Position numbers and translations under genes: made by a program
Source of the DNA: Hydrogenophaga sp.
GTDB taxonomy: Bacteria > Pseudomonadota > Gammaproteobacteria > Burkholderiales > Burkholderiaceae_C
Direction: 5' to 3'
DNA: 37,908 nucleotides
Assembly: GCF_022844385.1 (NCBI RefSeq)
Contig: NZ_JALHLX010000008.1
Coordinates: 29,623 to 67,530 of the forward strand
The notes under the pieces: generated by a model
What the model saw: the letters and a program-made list of their open reading frames with translations, nothing else
What the model was told of the DNA's origin: nothing
Database searches by the model: none
Shown here: positions 17,482 to 25,869 of the stretch, piece after piece
Layout of the letters: each line of letters opens with the position of its first letter
Position numbering within the stretch: the first letter of the stretch is position 1

Positions 17482-18202
17482 GGGAAATGCGCTTTCGGCG
17501 GGGGGAAATGATTTGAAACCAGAGAAAGAGCAGGCCGGCCAGCGCACACAAGCCAAACCACTGGAAGGCGTAACCGTGGTGCTTGTCGACCCCGACCGCG
17601 GCGCGCGGCCATTCGCGCAAGAGGCCTTCGTGGGAAGCACCGGTTTGCTGCACGGACACGGTCAGCAGTTTGAGACCGGTTTCCTGGGCAAAAGTGCCAA
17701 GGTCGATATTTTGCCGGATCGCACCTGTGCCCGCCTCGCCCAGCTCGTATAGCTTGCCCGGCGGCGGGGCCAAGCGCCCCTCCACCTGCACCTCGCCCGA
17801 TGGCGTGTCGATGGTGGGCACGCGGCTGCGGTCGGTGAAATCGCGCGGCACCCAGCCCCGCTGCACCAGCACTGCGCGCTCGCTGCCTGCCAGCTTCAGC
17901 GGCGTGACCAGAATGAAACCGTTGCGGGCGCTCATCTGACGGTTGTCCAGGAACACGGAGGCTTCGTTCACCCATTGCCCGCGCAACTGCACCGGCCGGT
18001 GCACGCCCTGCTGCGGATCGCTCGCCCCCAGCAACTCGTCCACCTGCCACGCAGGCAAGCTGGCGCGCTGGTCGATCTGCTCTTGCAAAGCGGTCTTCTG
18101 GCGTGCGCGGTCGAGCTGCCAGAAGCCCAGCGAGGCGGTGACCGCCATGGTGAACACGGTGGCCACGGTGACCACTGCGAGGCGGACGCGAGCCGACATC
18201 AT
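17462..18202 (-). CDS. SURF1 family oxidase assembly protein
   Basis: 246 residues with one membrane helix at each end (residues about 8-26 and 213-231) and a periplasmic domain between. Family marks are FWQLDRARQK after the first helix, LVQRGWVP in the middle, and YAFQWFGLCALAG at the second helix. SURF1 helps put heme A into subunit I of the aa3 oxidase. The start is one of two adjacent ATGs (18202 or 18199) behind GGGAGCAGGGGC. Divergent from the DUF2909 gene. Confidence 0.93.
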   Translation of the reverse strand: MMSARVRLAVVTVATVFTMAVTASLGFWQLDRARQKTALQEQIDQRASLPAWQVDELLGASDPQQGVHRPVQLRGQWVNEASVFLDNRQMSARNGFILVTPLKLAGSERAVLVQRGWVPRDFTDRSRVPTIDTPSGEVQVEGRLAPPPGKLYELGEAGTGAIRQNIDLGTFAQETGLKLLTVSVQQTGASHEGLLREWPRAAVGVDKHHGYAFQWFGLCALAGLLFLWFQIISPRRKRISHGTDAR

Positions 18203-18274
18203 GCCCCTGCTCCCGGCTCTGGAGCGAAGCCCACTGGCGCAACGCGCAGCGCGGCTCCGCCGATAATCCGGGTC

Positions 18275-18517
18275 ATGAAATATCTGGTCATCGCGGCATT
18301 CATCGCCATCGTCGGAAGTCTGGGAGCAGCCCTTGTGTTCATGATGCGCGGCGGCCAGTCCGACGCAGCCGATGCGCCCGACGGACCTCCCCGCAAGAAC
18401 CACATGGCCAAAGCACTGGCGTTTCGTGTCGGCTTTTCCATCCTGCTGTTCGTGGTCGTGCTCATCAGCTACCTGATGGGCTGGATCCAGCCCACGGGCC
18501 TGCCCATGCAACGCTGA
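18275..18517 (+). CDS. DUF2909 twin transmembrane protein
   Basis: 80 residues with two membrane helices (about 1-24 and 47-70) joined by a polar loop, MKYLVIAAFIAIVGSLG at the start. Members of this family are found beside cytochrome oxidase genes in proteobacteria; the function is unknown. It is the only gene in the oxidase locus on the plus strand, sitting between convergent coxC and divergent SURF1. Confidence 0.82.
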   Translation: MKYLVIAAFIAIVGSLGAALVFMMRGGQSDAADAPDGPPRKNHMAKALAFRVGFSILLFVVVLISYLMGWIQPTGLPMQR

Positions 18518-18544
18518 TCACGTCAACTGCCCGCCTTGGCTGCA

Positions 18545-18579
18545 GCAACAAAAAAGCGCCCGATGGCGCTTTTTTGTTG
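18545..18579. terminator. bidirectional intrinsic terminator
   Basis: ACAAAAAAGCGCCC and GGCGCTTTTTTGT around a short GAT loop, with A tail on one side and T tail on the other. It ends both the DUF2909 gene and the coxC operon. Confidence 0.9.
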
Positions 18580-18614
18580 TGCCACCCGGGGTTGTCGAAC
18601 AACCCGGAAAAGGC

Positions 18615-19496
18615 TCACAGCCAGTAGACCAGGATGTAGAGGCCCAACCAGACCACGTCCACAAAGTGCCAGTACCAGGCTGCTCCTTCGAAGCCGAAGT
18701 GGCGGTCTTTGGTGAAGTGACCCTTCTGCAGGCGCAGGGTGATGAAGAGCAGCATCAACATGCCCACAAACACGTGGAAACCGTGGAAGCCGGTGAGCAT
18801 GAAAAAGGTGGAACCGAAGATGCCCGAGCTGAGCTTGAGGTTCAGGTCGACATAGGCGTGGTAGTACTCGTAGCCCTGGACGATCAGGAACACGATGCCC
18901 AGCAACACCGTCATCCACATGAAGGCGATGGTCTTGCTGCGGTTGCCCACCTGCAGTGCGTGATGGGCAATGGTGAGCGTGACGCCCGAGGTCAGCAGCA
19001 GCGCGGTGTTGATGGTGGGCAGCCAGAACGGGCCCATGGTCTGGAAGGGTTCCACGATGCCGGCTGGCGACGCCGTGGCGCCCGCCTGAACACTGGGCCA
19101 GACGGCCGAGAAGTCGGGCCAGATCAGTGAATTCTCGAAGCCACCCAAGGCAGGCACCGAGTGCACGCGGGCCCACCAGAGTGCGGTGAAGAAGGCGCCG
19201 AAGAACATGACTTCCGAGAAGATGAACCAGCTCATGCTCCAACGGAAAGAGAGGTCGATCTTGCGTCCGTACATGCCACTTTCGCTCTCGCGCACCGATT
19301 CGCTGAACCACTGAAACAGCACGAAAAGCCAGAACGCCATGCCAAAAGCGAGTGAGTACGCGCCCCAACCTGCACCGTTGATCCATTGACCTGCGCCCAG
19401 AATGACGAAGAACAGGCCAATCGACGCCATCACCGGGTGCCGTGATGGACCGGGGACGTAGTAATAGGGCGTTGTGCCGTGGGATGCTGCTGCCAT
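18615..19496 (-). CDS. coxC: cytochrome c oxidase subunit III
   Basis: 293 residues, seven membrane helices. Landmarks are FWLFVLFQWFSESVRESE, the FSEVMFFGAFF helix with the conserved Glu, and HGFHVFVG with WYWHFVDVVWLGLY at the end. The subunit stabilises the catalytic core and proton uptake. The start at ATG 19496 follows TGGAGTGAGC; a GTG two codons upstream is less likely. Last gene of the coxB operon. Confidence 0.96.
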   Translation of the reverse strand: MAAASHGTTPYYYVPGPSRHPVMASIGLFFVILGAGQWINGAGWGAYSLAFGMAFWLFVLFQWFSESVRESESGMYGRKIDLSFRWSMSWFIFSEVMFFGAFFTALWWARVHSVPALGGFENSLIWPDFSAVWPSVQAGATASPAGIVEPFQTMGPFWLPTINTALLLTSGVTLTIAHHALQVGNRSKTIAFMWMTVLLGIVFLIVQGYEYYHAYVDLNLKLSSGIFGSTFFMLTGFHGFHVFVGMLMLLFITLRLQKGHFTKDRHFGFEGAAWYWHFVDVVWLGLYILVYWL

Positions 19497-19557
19497 GCTC
19501 ACTCCAGTGTTGTCGCTTGTTTGAATGATGGAAAAACGTTCGAGGTGAACGGCGGCT

Positions 19558-19764
19558 TCAGCCCGCCACCCAGTTCACCAACAGGATCAGGGCCAGCACG
19601 AACAGAAACGCCATGCCGACACCCACCGCCATCAGGTGCAATGGGTTCAGCCTGGCGATGTCGTTCTGGTAGTCGGCGTTGCGGCGCACGCCCAGAAACC
19701 CCCACAACACAGCCTTGACCGTGCCAGCGAAGGAGCCTTTGCGCTTGTGCAGTGGTTCGCTCAT
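19558..19764 (-). CDS. DUF2970 family membrane protein
   Basis: 68 residues with a basic N-terminus (MSEPLHKRKGSF), a VKAVLWGFLGVRR stretch and one C-terminal membrane helix. DUF2970 proteins occur in betaproteobacterial oxidase operons between ctaG and coxC; function unknown. The start overlaps the ctaG stop as ATGA. Confidence 0.83.
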   Translation of the reverse strand: MSEPLHKRKGSFAGTVKAVLWGFLGVRRNADYQNDIARLNPLHLMAVGVGMAFLFVLALILLVNWVAG

Positions 19765-20369
19765 ACGGCACCGGCAGGCTTCACCGTCATGGCGGGTTCA
19801 AACGCCACATCGGCAGGCGCCGCAGGCACCTTGCCGCCGACTTCGAAGAACGTGTAGGACAAGGTGATCGTGGTCACGTCCTTGGGCAGGCGCGGGTCGA
19901 TCACAAAGGCCACCGGCCATTCCTTCTTCTCACCCGCCTGCAAGGTGTACTGCGTAAAGCAGAAACACTCGAGCTTGTTGAAGTGGGCCATGGCCTGCTT
20001 GGGCGCATAGCTCGGAATGGCCTGGGCCGCCATGGTGCGGTTCTGGATGTTCTGGAACTCGTACATCACCGTGTTCAATTCACCCGGATGTACCTGCATC
20101 GATCGCACGGCGGGCTTGAAATACCAGGGTCCGCGGCTGTTCACGTCGAACTCCACCGTGATCGTGCGGCTGGTGTCCACCTGGGTGTTGGCCGCCGCCC
20201 TGGACGTAGCGCCCGGAATCTGCCGGTCGGACAGCGACAGGATGTTGATGCCGGTCGCTTCGCAGATCGCGTTGTAAATGGGCACCAGCGCATAGCCGAA
20301 GGCAAACATGCCCAACGTGATCACGCCGAGTTTGCCCACCATCTTGAAGTTTTCGCTGCGCAGTCCCAC
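19761..20369 (-). CDS. ctaG: cytochrome c oxidase assembly protein CtaG (Cox11)
   Basis: 202 residues with one N-terminal membrane helix and a periplasmic immunoglobulin-like domain. The copper-binding motif is KLECFCFTQ. Cox11 inserts the CuB copper into subunit I. The start is GTG 20369 with CAGGAACC upstream; no ATG fits the conserved N-terminus before the helix better. It follows the 40-residue assembly gene. Confidence 0.94.
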   Translation of the reverse strand: MGLRSENFKMVGKLGVITLGMFAFGYALVPIYNAICEATGINILSLSDRQIPGATSRAAANTQVDTSRTITVEFDVNSRGPWYFKPAVRSMQVHPGELNTVMYEFQNIQNRTMAAQAIPSYAPKQAMAHFNKLECFCFTQYTLQAGEKKEWPVAFVIDPRLPKDVTTITLSYTFFEVGGKVPAAPADVAFEPAMTVKPAGAV

Positions 20370-20402
20370 GGTCTGGTTCCTGTGTTGGGTGGCGTCGGGG
20401 CG

Positions 20403-20525
20403 TCAGCCGCCCAGAAACACCATCTTGCCGACAAATCCCATGAAGAACACGACCGCAACCGAAGCCAGGATCAGGCCTAGGCGCTGGTTGTGTTTCTTCT
20501 GTTCGGGCGTCATGTTGCGGGCCAT
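20403..20525 (-). CDS. cytochrome oxidase small assembly protein (40 residues)
   Basis: A short gene between ctaD and ctaG: MARNMTPEQKKHNQRLGLIL followed by a membrane helix and ending MVFLGG. It has one membrane helix and a basic cytoplasmic head. Tiny proteins of this kind in this operon position are known in betaproteobacteria as oxidase small assembly proteins. The start at 20525 is seven bases after the ctaD stop, which supports translation as part of the operon. Confidence 0.75.
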   Translation of the reverse strand: MARNMTPEQKKHNQRLGLILASVAVVFFMGFVGKMVFLGG

Positions 20526-20532
20526 GGCCGGA

Positions 20533-22152
20533 TCAGCCAATCACCTTGGTGGCGGTGGCATCCAGCTTGGGCGGGTTCTCGAAGGTGTGGAACGGTGCGG
20601 GCGACGGCACTTCCCACTCCAGCCCCTCGGCGCCTTCCCAAGGCTTCTGCGACGCTTTTTCGCCTTTGCCCATCATGGCGGGCAGGATCACAGCCACGAA
20701 GAAATACACCTGCGCAATACCGAAGAAGAACGAGCCCACCGAGGCGATGGCGTTGAAGTCGGCGAACTGCATGGGGTAATCGGCGTAGCGGCGGGGCATG
20801 CCGGCAAGACCCAGGAAGTGCATCGGGAAGAAGGTGATGTTGAACGAAATCATCGACCACCAGAAGTGGATCTTGCCGCGGGTTTCGCTGTACATCACAC
20901 CGGTCCACTTGGGAAGCCAGTAGTAGATGCCTGCGAACATGGCGAACAGCGAACCTGCCACCAGCACGTAGTGGAAGTGGGCCACCACGTAATAGGTGTC
21001 CTGCATCTGGATGTCGATCGGGGCAACCGACAGGATCAGACCGGTGAAACCACCGATGGTGAACACGAAGATGAAGCCCACGGCCCACAGCATCGGGGTC
21101 TCGAAGGTCATCGAGCCCTTCCACATGGTCGCGATCCAGTTGAAGATCTTCACACCCGTGGGCACGGCGATCAACATGGTCGAGTACATGAAGAACAGCT
21201 GACCCGTGACCGGCATGCCGGTCGTGAACATGTGGTGTGCCCACACGACAAAGGACAGGATGGCAATGGAGCCGGTGGCGTACACCATGGAGGCGTAGCC
21301 GAACAGCTTCTTGCGAGAGAACGCGGGCACGACCTGACTCACGATGCCAAAGGCCGGCAAGATCATGATGTAGACCTCGGGGTGGCCAAAGAACCAGAAA
21401 ATGTGCTGGTACATCACCGGGTCACCGCCGCCAGCGGGGTTGAAAAAGCTGGTGCCGAAGTGGCGGTCGGTCAGCGTCATGGTGATCGCGCCGGCCAGCA
21501 CGGGCATCACGGCGATCAGCAGGTAGGCGGTGATGAGCCAGGTCCAGCAGAACATGGGCATCTTCATCAGCGTCATGCCGGGTGCACGCATGTTGAGGAT
21601 GGTCACGATGATGTTGATCGAACCCATGATCGACGACGCGCCCAAGATGTGCATGGCAAAGATGCCGGCGTCCATCGAGGGGCCCATCTGCAGGGTCAGC
21701 GGGGCGTACAGCGTCCAGCCGGCTGCCGGTGCGCCACCGGGCATGAAGAACGAGCCCACCAGCATCAGCGCGGCCGGGATCATCAGCCAGAAGCTGAAGT
21801 TGTTCATGCGCGCAAACGCCATGTCGGATGCGCCGATCTGCAACGGAATCATCCAGTTCGCGAAGCCAACGAAGGCCGGCATGATGGCGCCGAACACCAT
21901 GATCAGGCCGTGCATGGTGGTGAGCTGGTTGAACAGGCCCGGGTTCACCAGTTGCAGGCCGGGCTGGAACAGCTCGGCGCGGATCAGCAGGGCCAACACG
22001 CCGCCCACCATGAGCATGGTGAACGAGAACAGCAGGTACAGCGTGCCGATGTCCTTGTGGTTGGTGGCGTAGACCCAGCGGCGCCAGCCCGTGGGGGCGT
22101 GGTGGTCGTGGTCGTGGCCGTGGGCATCGTGGTGGTCGAGAACAGCACTCAT
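20533..22152 (-). CDS. ctaD: cytochrome c oxidase subunit I (aa3 type)
   Basis: 539 residues, twelve membrane helices, the heme a/a3-CuB core that reduces oxygen to water and pumps protons. A1-type features are visible: the D-channel Asp in GASDMAFARMNN, the Glu in WFFGHPEVYIMILP, the K-channel Thr and Lys in VPTGVKIFNW, CuB histidines in WAHHMF, and heme ligands in VVAHFHYVLVAG. The N-terminal 20 residues are unusually rich in His and Asp (HHDAHGHDHDHH). AAGGAAATCGACC precedes ATG 22152. Confidence 0.98.
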   Translation of the reverse strand: MSAVLDHHDAHGHDHDHHAPTGWRRWVYATNHKDIGTLYLLFSFTMLMVGGVLALLIRAELFQPGLQLVNPGLFNQLTTMHGLIMVFGAIMPAFVGFANWMIPLQIGASDMAFARMNNFSFWLMIPAALMLVGSFFMPGGAPAAGWTLYAPLTLQMGPSMDAGIFAMHILGASSIMGSINIIVTILNMRAPGMTLMKMPMFCWTWLITAYLLIAVMPVLAGAITMTLTDRHFGTSFFNPAGGGDPVMYQHIFWFFGHPEVYIMILPAFGIVSQVVPAFSRKKLFGYASMVYATGSIAILSFVVWAHHMFTTGMPVTGQLFFMYSTMLIAVPTGVKIFNWIATMWKGSMTFETPMLWAVGFIFVFTIGGFTGLILSVAPIDIQMQDTYYVVAHFHYVLVAGSLFAMFAGIYYWLPKWTGVMYSETRGKIHFWWSMISFNITFFPMHFLGLAGMPRRYADYPMQFADFNAIASVGSFFFGIAQVYFFVAVILPAMMGKGEKASQKPWEGAEGLEWEVPSPAPFHTFENPPKLDATATKVIG

Positions 22153-22194
22153 GGTCGATTTCCTTGGAAGCTCAATGTTGGTTCGTCAACGCGA

Positions 22195-23400
22195 TCACTG
22201 TCGGGCGGCTTGTACGTCGGCCGGCTGCACGATCTGCTGGGTCTGGTTTGACCAGGTGTTCTTGGCATAGGTCATGACCGCTGCGAGTTCGGTGTCGCTG
22301 AGCTGCTTCCACGCAGGCATGGCACCGTTGTTCTGGCCGTTGAGCAACACGTTGATGAGCGGCGCCTTGTCGTCACCCACCACGATGGCGGAACCGTCCA
22401 GCGCCTTGATCGGGCCTGCGCCCTTGCCAGTGGCTTGGTGGCATGCCAGGCAGTTGGCGGCGTACACGGACTCACCGCGCTTGACCAGATCGGCAAGCAC
22501 CCACACCTTGGTTGGGTCATCGGCTGCGGCGGCCAGGGCTTTCTGCTTTTCGCTCACCCAGGCGGTGTATTCCTCGGCCGACACCACTTTCACGTGGATG
22601 GGCATGTAGGCGTGTTCCTTGCCGCACAGCTCGGCGCACTGACCATAGAAGTCACCGGTTTTTTCGGCGCGGAACCAGGTGTCGCGCACAAAGCCGGGGA
22701 TGGCGTCCTGCTTGACGCCGAAGGCCGGCACCATCCAGGCGTGGATCACGTCGTTGGCGGTGGTGATGATGCGCACCTTCTTGCCCACGGGCACCACCAA
22801 CGGGTTGTCCACCTTGAGCAGGTAGTTGTCGGTGGGCTCGGGTTTGCCGCTGTTGGACATGACGCGGTGGTTGTTGTCCAGCGTGGAGAGGAAGCCGATG
22901 CCCTCGCCTTCGCCCTTGATGTAGTCGTAGCCCCACTTCCACTGCATGCCCGTGGCCTTGATGGTCAGGTCGCTGTTGGTGGTGTCTTTCTGGGCCACCA
23001 GCACCTTGGTGGCGGGCAGCGCCATGCCGATGACGATCAGCAGGGGAACAATGGTCCAGCCCAGCTCGACCCAGATGGGCTCGGCCAGCACTTGCGATTT
23101 GTGACCCACCGACTTGCGGTGCTTCAGGATGGAATAGAACATCACACCGAAGACGATGACGAAGATGACGGCGCACAGGGCCATCATGAACCAGTGCAGC
23201 CAGTGCTGCTCTTCGGCAATGCGGGTGACAGGAGGCGCAAAGTTGAGCTGATTGACGGCAGGACCACCCGGCAGGTCGTTGACCTTTTGTGCCGCGACTG
23301 AGGTCCAGGCACCAAGACCGAGTGTCAGCGTGGTGGCAGCAGCGCACAGCCTGGCCCAGGGGTTCCGTGGGGAATGCACCGTTTTCTTCGTCGTACTCAC
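22195..23400 (-). CDS. coxB: cytochrome c oxidase subunit II with fused cytochrome c domain (caa3-like)
   Basis: 401 residues. A signal peptide (to about residue 37), two membrane helices, then a CuA cupredoxin domain with GQCAELCGKEHAYMP and an upstream His (VIHAWMVP). After about residue 290 comes a class I cytochrome c domain with CLACH and a later Met ligand (NNGAMPAW). The fusion gives an oxidase that carries its own electron-entry heme. The start is GTG 23400 behind TTGAGGCGC. First gene of the operon coxB-ctaD-small protein-ctaG-DUF2970-coxC. Confidence 0.95.
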   Translation of the reverse strand: MSTTKKTVHSPRNPWARLCAAATTLTLGLGAWTSVAAQKVNDLPGGPAVNQLNFAPPVTRIAEEQHWLHWFMMALCAVIFVIVFGVMFYSILKHRKSVGHKSQVLAEPIWVELGWTIVPLLIVIGMALPATKVLVAQKDTTNSDLTIKATGMQWKWGYDYIKGEGEGIGFLSTLDNNHRVMSNSGKPEPTDNYLLKVDNPLVVPVGKKVRIITTANDVIHAWMVPAFGVKQDAIPGFVRDTWFRAEKTGDFYGQCAELCGKEHAYMPIHVKVVSAEEYTAWVSEKQKALAAAADDPTKVWVLADLVKRGESVYAANCLACHQATGKGAGPIKALDGSAIVVGDDKAPLINVLLNGQNNGAMPAWKQLSDTELAAVMTYAKNTWSNQTQQIVQPADVQAARQ

Positions 23401-23413
23401 TTTTTGCGCCTCA

Positions 23414-23419
23414 AATATA
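23414..23419 (-). promoter_or_regulatory. candidate -10 of the coxB operon
   Basis: TATATT on the minus strand, 5 of 6 match, 14-19 bases before the GTG start. The -35 at the usual distance (TGCATT) is poor. The FNR-type palindrome falls between the two. Confidence 0.4.
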
Positions 23420-23423
23420 AGTA

Positions 23424-23437
23424 TTGATTTATATCAA
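23424..23437. promoter_or_regulatory. FNR/Anr-type operator
   Basis: TTGAT TTAT ATCAA, a perfect match to the FNR family consensus TTGAT-N4-ATCAA. It lies 24-37 bases before the coxB start and overlaps the presumed spacer of its promoter, a position more often repressive than activating. That would fit down-regulation of an aa3 oxidase when oxygen is low. The match is seen directly; the regulation is inferred. Confidence 0.75.
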
Positions 23438-23507
23438 TGCAGATTAGAACAAATTTTCAGGGCTCCACCCAACCGCCCAGTCACCTCGACCCCATCTCCA
23501 GACTCCG

Positions 23508-23993
23508 TCAAACCCCACGCAGGGCTTGGCGAATCTCCCGCGCCAGCAACGGCCGCAAGTCGGAGCGCAAAAACCGCCCCACCTGCACCGACCTCCCGCC
23601 ACCCCGAACTTCAATCAGCTGACCGACATCTGGCCGGGGTTCGACACGAACCCACTCGCGAGCAAATTCGCAACGCGACGAGCGCCCTGCCGTTTCCCAC
23701 TCCACCACCAGCCGGCCTTCCAGCAGACTGATGCGTTCACTGTCGGTGGCATGCCGCGCGTACACCAGGAACGCCGCGCCCACCGCCACCAACTCCAGCA
23801 CCGCAAAAGGCAACACCAAAGTCGCACCTTGAGACCAGAAAAAAGCCGCCACACCCATCGAAAGGATGCACATGGAAGCGTAGAGGTAGCCCAATTGAGC
23901 CGGGGTTACCGAACAGTTGCGCTTGAGCGACCACTCCATGCCCTGATCGGATACGGTCGCGAATCGAAAAGCGCTGTTTGCCTGGTTCACCAC
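23508..23993 (-). CDS. DUF2244 family membrane protein
   Basis: About 161 residues. After FATVSDQGMEWSLKRNCSV come two membrane helices separated by a short turn (about 33-50 and 55-74), then a soluble domain with AREWVRVEP. DUF2244 proteins are often encoded beside cytochrome oxidase genes in alpha- and betaproteobacteria; function not established. The start is uncertain: two adjacent GTG codons (23993, 23990) fit the family N-terminus, neither with a clear ribosome binding site. It precedes coxB in the same direction. Confidence 0.82.
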   Translation of the reverse strand: MVNQANSAFRFATVSDQGMEWSLKRNCSVTPAQLGYLYASMCILSMGVAAFFWSQGATLVLPFAVLELVAVGAAFLVYARHATDSERISLLEGRLVVEWETAGRSSRCEFAREWVRVEPRPDVGQLIEVRGGGRSVQVGRFLRSDLRPLLAREIRQALRGV

Positions 23994-24076
23994 CCACCAC
24001 CGGTACTGGTCGCGATCGCTTGAGGAGACGATGCGTTGGCAAAGGGAAGATGCCCTTGAAAATTTGGCCAGCGCAG

Positions 24077-24082
24077 ATTGTA
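24077..24082 (-). promoter_or_regulatory. candidate -10 before the DUF2244 gene
   Basis: TACAAT on the minus strand (5 of 6) in the 24003-24162 gap, about 85 bases before the presumed start. No strong -35. The remainder of the gap shows no gene. Confidence 0.3.
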
Positions 24083-24162
24083 GCGGTGCCAAACCGGGAC
24101 TCCGCTGACAAAGGCGCCACTCCCGAGTGGGACAAGGTGGCATGGCTGCCGGCAAGGCCCGC

Positions 24163-25071
24163 TCAGCGACGGCCTGCGCGCAGCATGGCGCGCATGTCGT
24201 CCACCGCCAGCGAGGTGCTGGAGGCCAGCGGCACCCGGGGCACGGGCTTGAAAGCGTGGCCGTAAATGATCTCGAAGGTCAGCACGAGCCGGCCGTCGTC
24301 CGAGCGAGGAAGATCCGACTCGATCGCTGCGCACAGCCTGTCGTGCCAACGGCGCGATCGACAGGCGCCGAAACGCTGATCGCTCAGGTTGCGCCCCAGG
24401 CCACGCAGCTCGGCCAACAGGGCCGCGGCATTGCTGTACGACAGCGTGATGCGCTCCATGTCCATCACCGGCTCGGCGAAGCCGGCGTGCACCAGCATGT
24501 CGCCCCAATCGTGCATGTCGGTGAATGCGTGGGCCGGCAGCGGCCAGCTTTGCGCGGCGTAAAGCGCACGCAGTTCCTTCAGGCTGTCGGGCCCCAGGCA
24601 GGAAAACATCAGGAAGCCATCGGTCTCGATCTGCTGGTGCCAGCGCGCCAGCAAGGTCTGCGGCCGCGGCTCCATGTGCAGCGCCATGTTGGCCCACAGC
24701 ATGCGCACGCGGGTTTCAGCCGTGGCGGCCGCCGGGCCCGCAGCGCGGCCCCACTGCAGCGGGTTCCATGAGCGCGTCGCTGCTTCGCGCGTGGCTTCAA
24801 GCGCCTCGGGCAGCCGGCGGGCCACCACGTGGCAAGCCGCCTCGGGCAGCATGCCGCGCAATTTGCGGTGAACCTCCAGCCCGCCCTGGACCGGCTCCCA
24901 GTGCAGCCAGCTGGTCGGCAGTTCGCGGAACCACGGCAGGCGGTCGGCCATGCGGGAGCCCACCTCCTCGTGCAACCAGGGGCTGGTCGTGGTCGCACGC
25001 TGCAGCCAGCGCTGCGCGGCCACGGGGTCCAGTCCGGGCACGGGATTCTCGGGAGCGGTGGGCGTTTTCAA
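24163..25071 (-). CDS. BioC-like methyltransferase-fold protein
   Basis: About 302 residues if the TTG at 25071 is the start; GTG 25041 is an alternative and no ATG fits before MADRLPWF. The second half has LLWANMALHM-like text (MLWANMALHMEP) and FSCLGPDSLKELRALY, both recalling BioC, the malonyl-ACP O-methyltransferase of biotin synthesis. The glycine-rich SAM motif I (LDxGxGxG) is not recognisable in the first half, so it may bind SAM differently or not at all. No other bio gene is near. Divergent from comF. Confidence 0.65.
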   Translation of the reverse strand: MKTPTAPENPVPGLDPVAAQRWLQRATTTSPWLHEEVGSRMADRLPWFRELPTSWLHWEPVQGGLEVHRKLRGMLPEAACHVVARRLPEALEATREAATRSWNPLQWGRAAGPAAATAETRVRMLWANMALHMEPRPQTLLARWHQQIETDGFLMFSCLGPDSLKELRALYAAQSWPLPAHAFTDMHDWGDMLVHAGFAEPVMDMERITLSYSNAAALLAELRGLGRNLSDQRFGACRSRRWHDRLCAAIESDLPRSDDGRLVLTFEIIYGHAFKPVPRVPLASSTSLAVDDMRAMLRAGRR

Positions 25072-25132
25072 ACAGCAAGACGGGCCAGGAGCCCAGGGGG
25101 TATCGACGGAAGCGCGCCAGTATATTGGCCAG

Positions 25133-25858
25133 ATGCTCGCCGCCCGACACGCCTTGCTGGAATCCCTGCCGGCCACCTGCCAGGTCTGTGCGGCATGGCC
25201 CGCGCAGCCGGTGTGCGAGGCCTGCGTCCAGCGCTTCGCGGTGCACCGGTTCCGCTGCCGGACCTGTGCCGCCGTGGTCCCGGGCGACCTGGACCTGTGC
25301 GGCGCTTGCCAGACCTCGCCCGAAGCGCCGCCGTTGGCGCAGTGCCTCGCTGCCGTGGACTACGAATACCCCTGGGACGGTCTCATTGCCCGCTTCAAGT
25401 TCCGCTCGGAGCCCGGCTGGGCCAAGCCCTTCGCGCAGCGGATGTTGCAGGTGCCGGGCGCCCTGCCCCTGCTGCAAAGCTGCGGGCTGGTGGTACCCGT
25501 GCCACTGACCGCGCGGCGGCTGGGTGAGCGCGGCTACAACCAGGCCTGGGAACTGATCAAGGCCGTACGCCGTCTGGCCCCGGGCCCGGTGGGCAGCACG
25601 CTGGCCACCGCTCTGGTGCGCCTGGGGGAAACGCCCGACCAGCACAGCCTGGGCCGCGAGGCGCGGCTGCGCAACCTGCGCGGCGTATTCGCCGCCCATC
25701 CCTTGCATGCCCAGCTGCTCGTGGGCCGCCACGTGCTGCTGGTGGACGATGTGACGACCACCGGGGCCACCCTGCACACCGCAGCGCAGGCCCTGCAGCA
25801 GGCAGGCGCCGCTCGTATCAGCGCACTGGTGTTCGCGCGCACCGCGCCGAGCCGCTAA
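25133..25858 (+). CDS. ComF family protein (phosphoribosyltransferase-like)
   Basis: 241 residues. An N-terminal zinc-binding region with repeated CxxC pairs (CQVC, CEAC, CRTC, CGAC) is followed by a PRTase domain with RGYNQAWEL and the PRPP loop HVLLVDDVTTTGAT. ComF proteins are linked to DNA uptake in competent bacteria and are widespread elsewhere without known substrate. TATATT lies 7 bases before the ATG and may be a -10. It starts divergently from the BioC-like gene. Confidence 0.88.
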   Translation: MLAARHALLESLPATCQVCAAWPAQPVCEACVQRFAVHRFRCRTCAAVVPGDLDLCGACQTSPEAPPLAQCLAAVDYEYPWDGLIARFKFRSEPGWAKPFAQRMLQVPGALPLLQSCGLVVPVPLTARRLGERGYNQAWELIKAVRRLAPGPVGSTLATALVRLGETPDQHSLGREARLRNLRGVFAAHPLHAQLLVGRHVLLVDDVTTTGATLHTAAQALQQAGAARISALVFARTAPSR

Positions 25859-25869
25859 GCTCGGCGGCC

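Noticed and set aside
20308..22251. 647-codon open frame on the plus strand opposite ctaD and the small assembly gene
   Set aside because: Composition is dominated by His, Gly, Arg and Glu as expected for the antisense of a GC-rich gene, and ctaD on the other strand is unmistakable.
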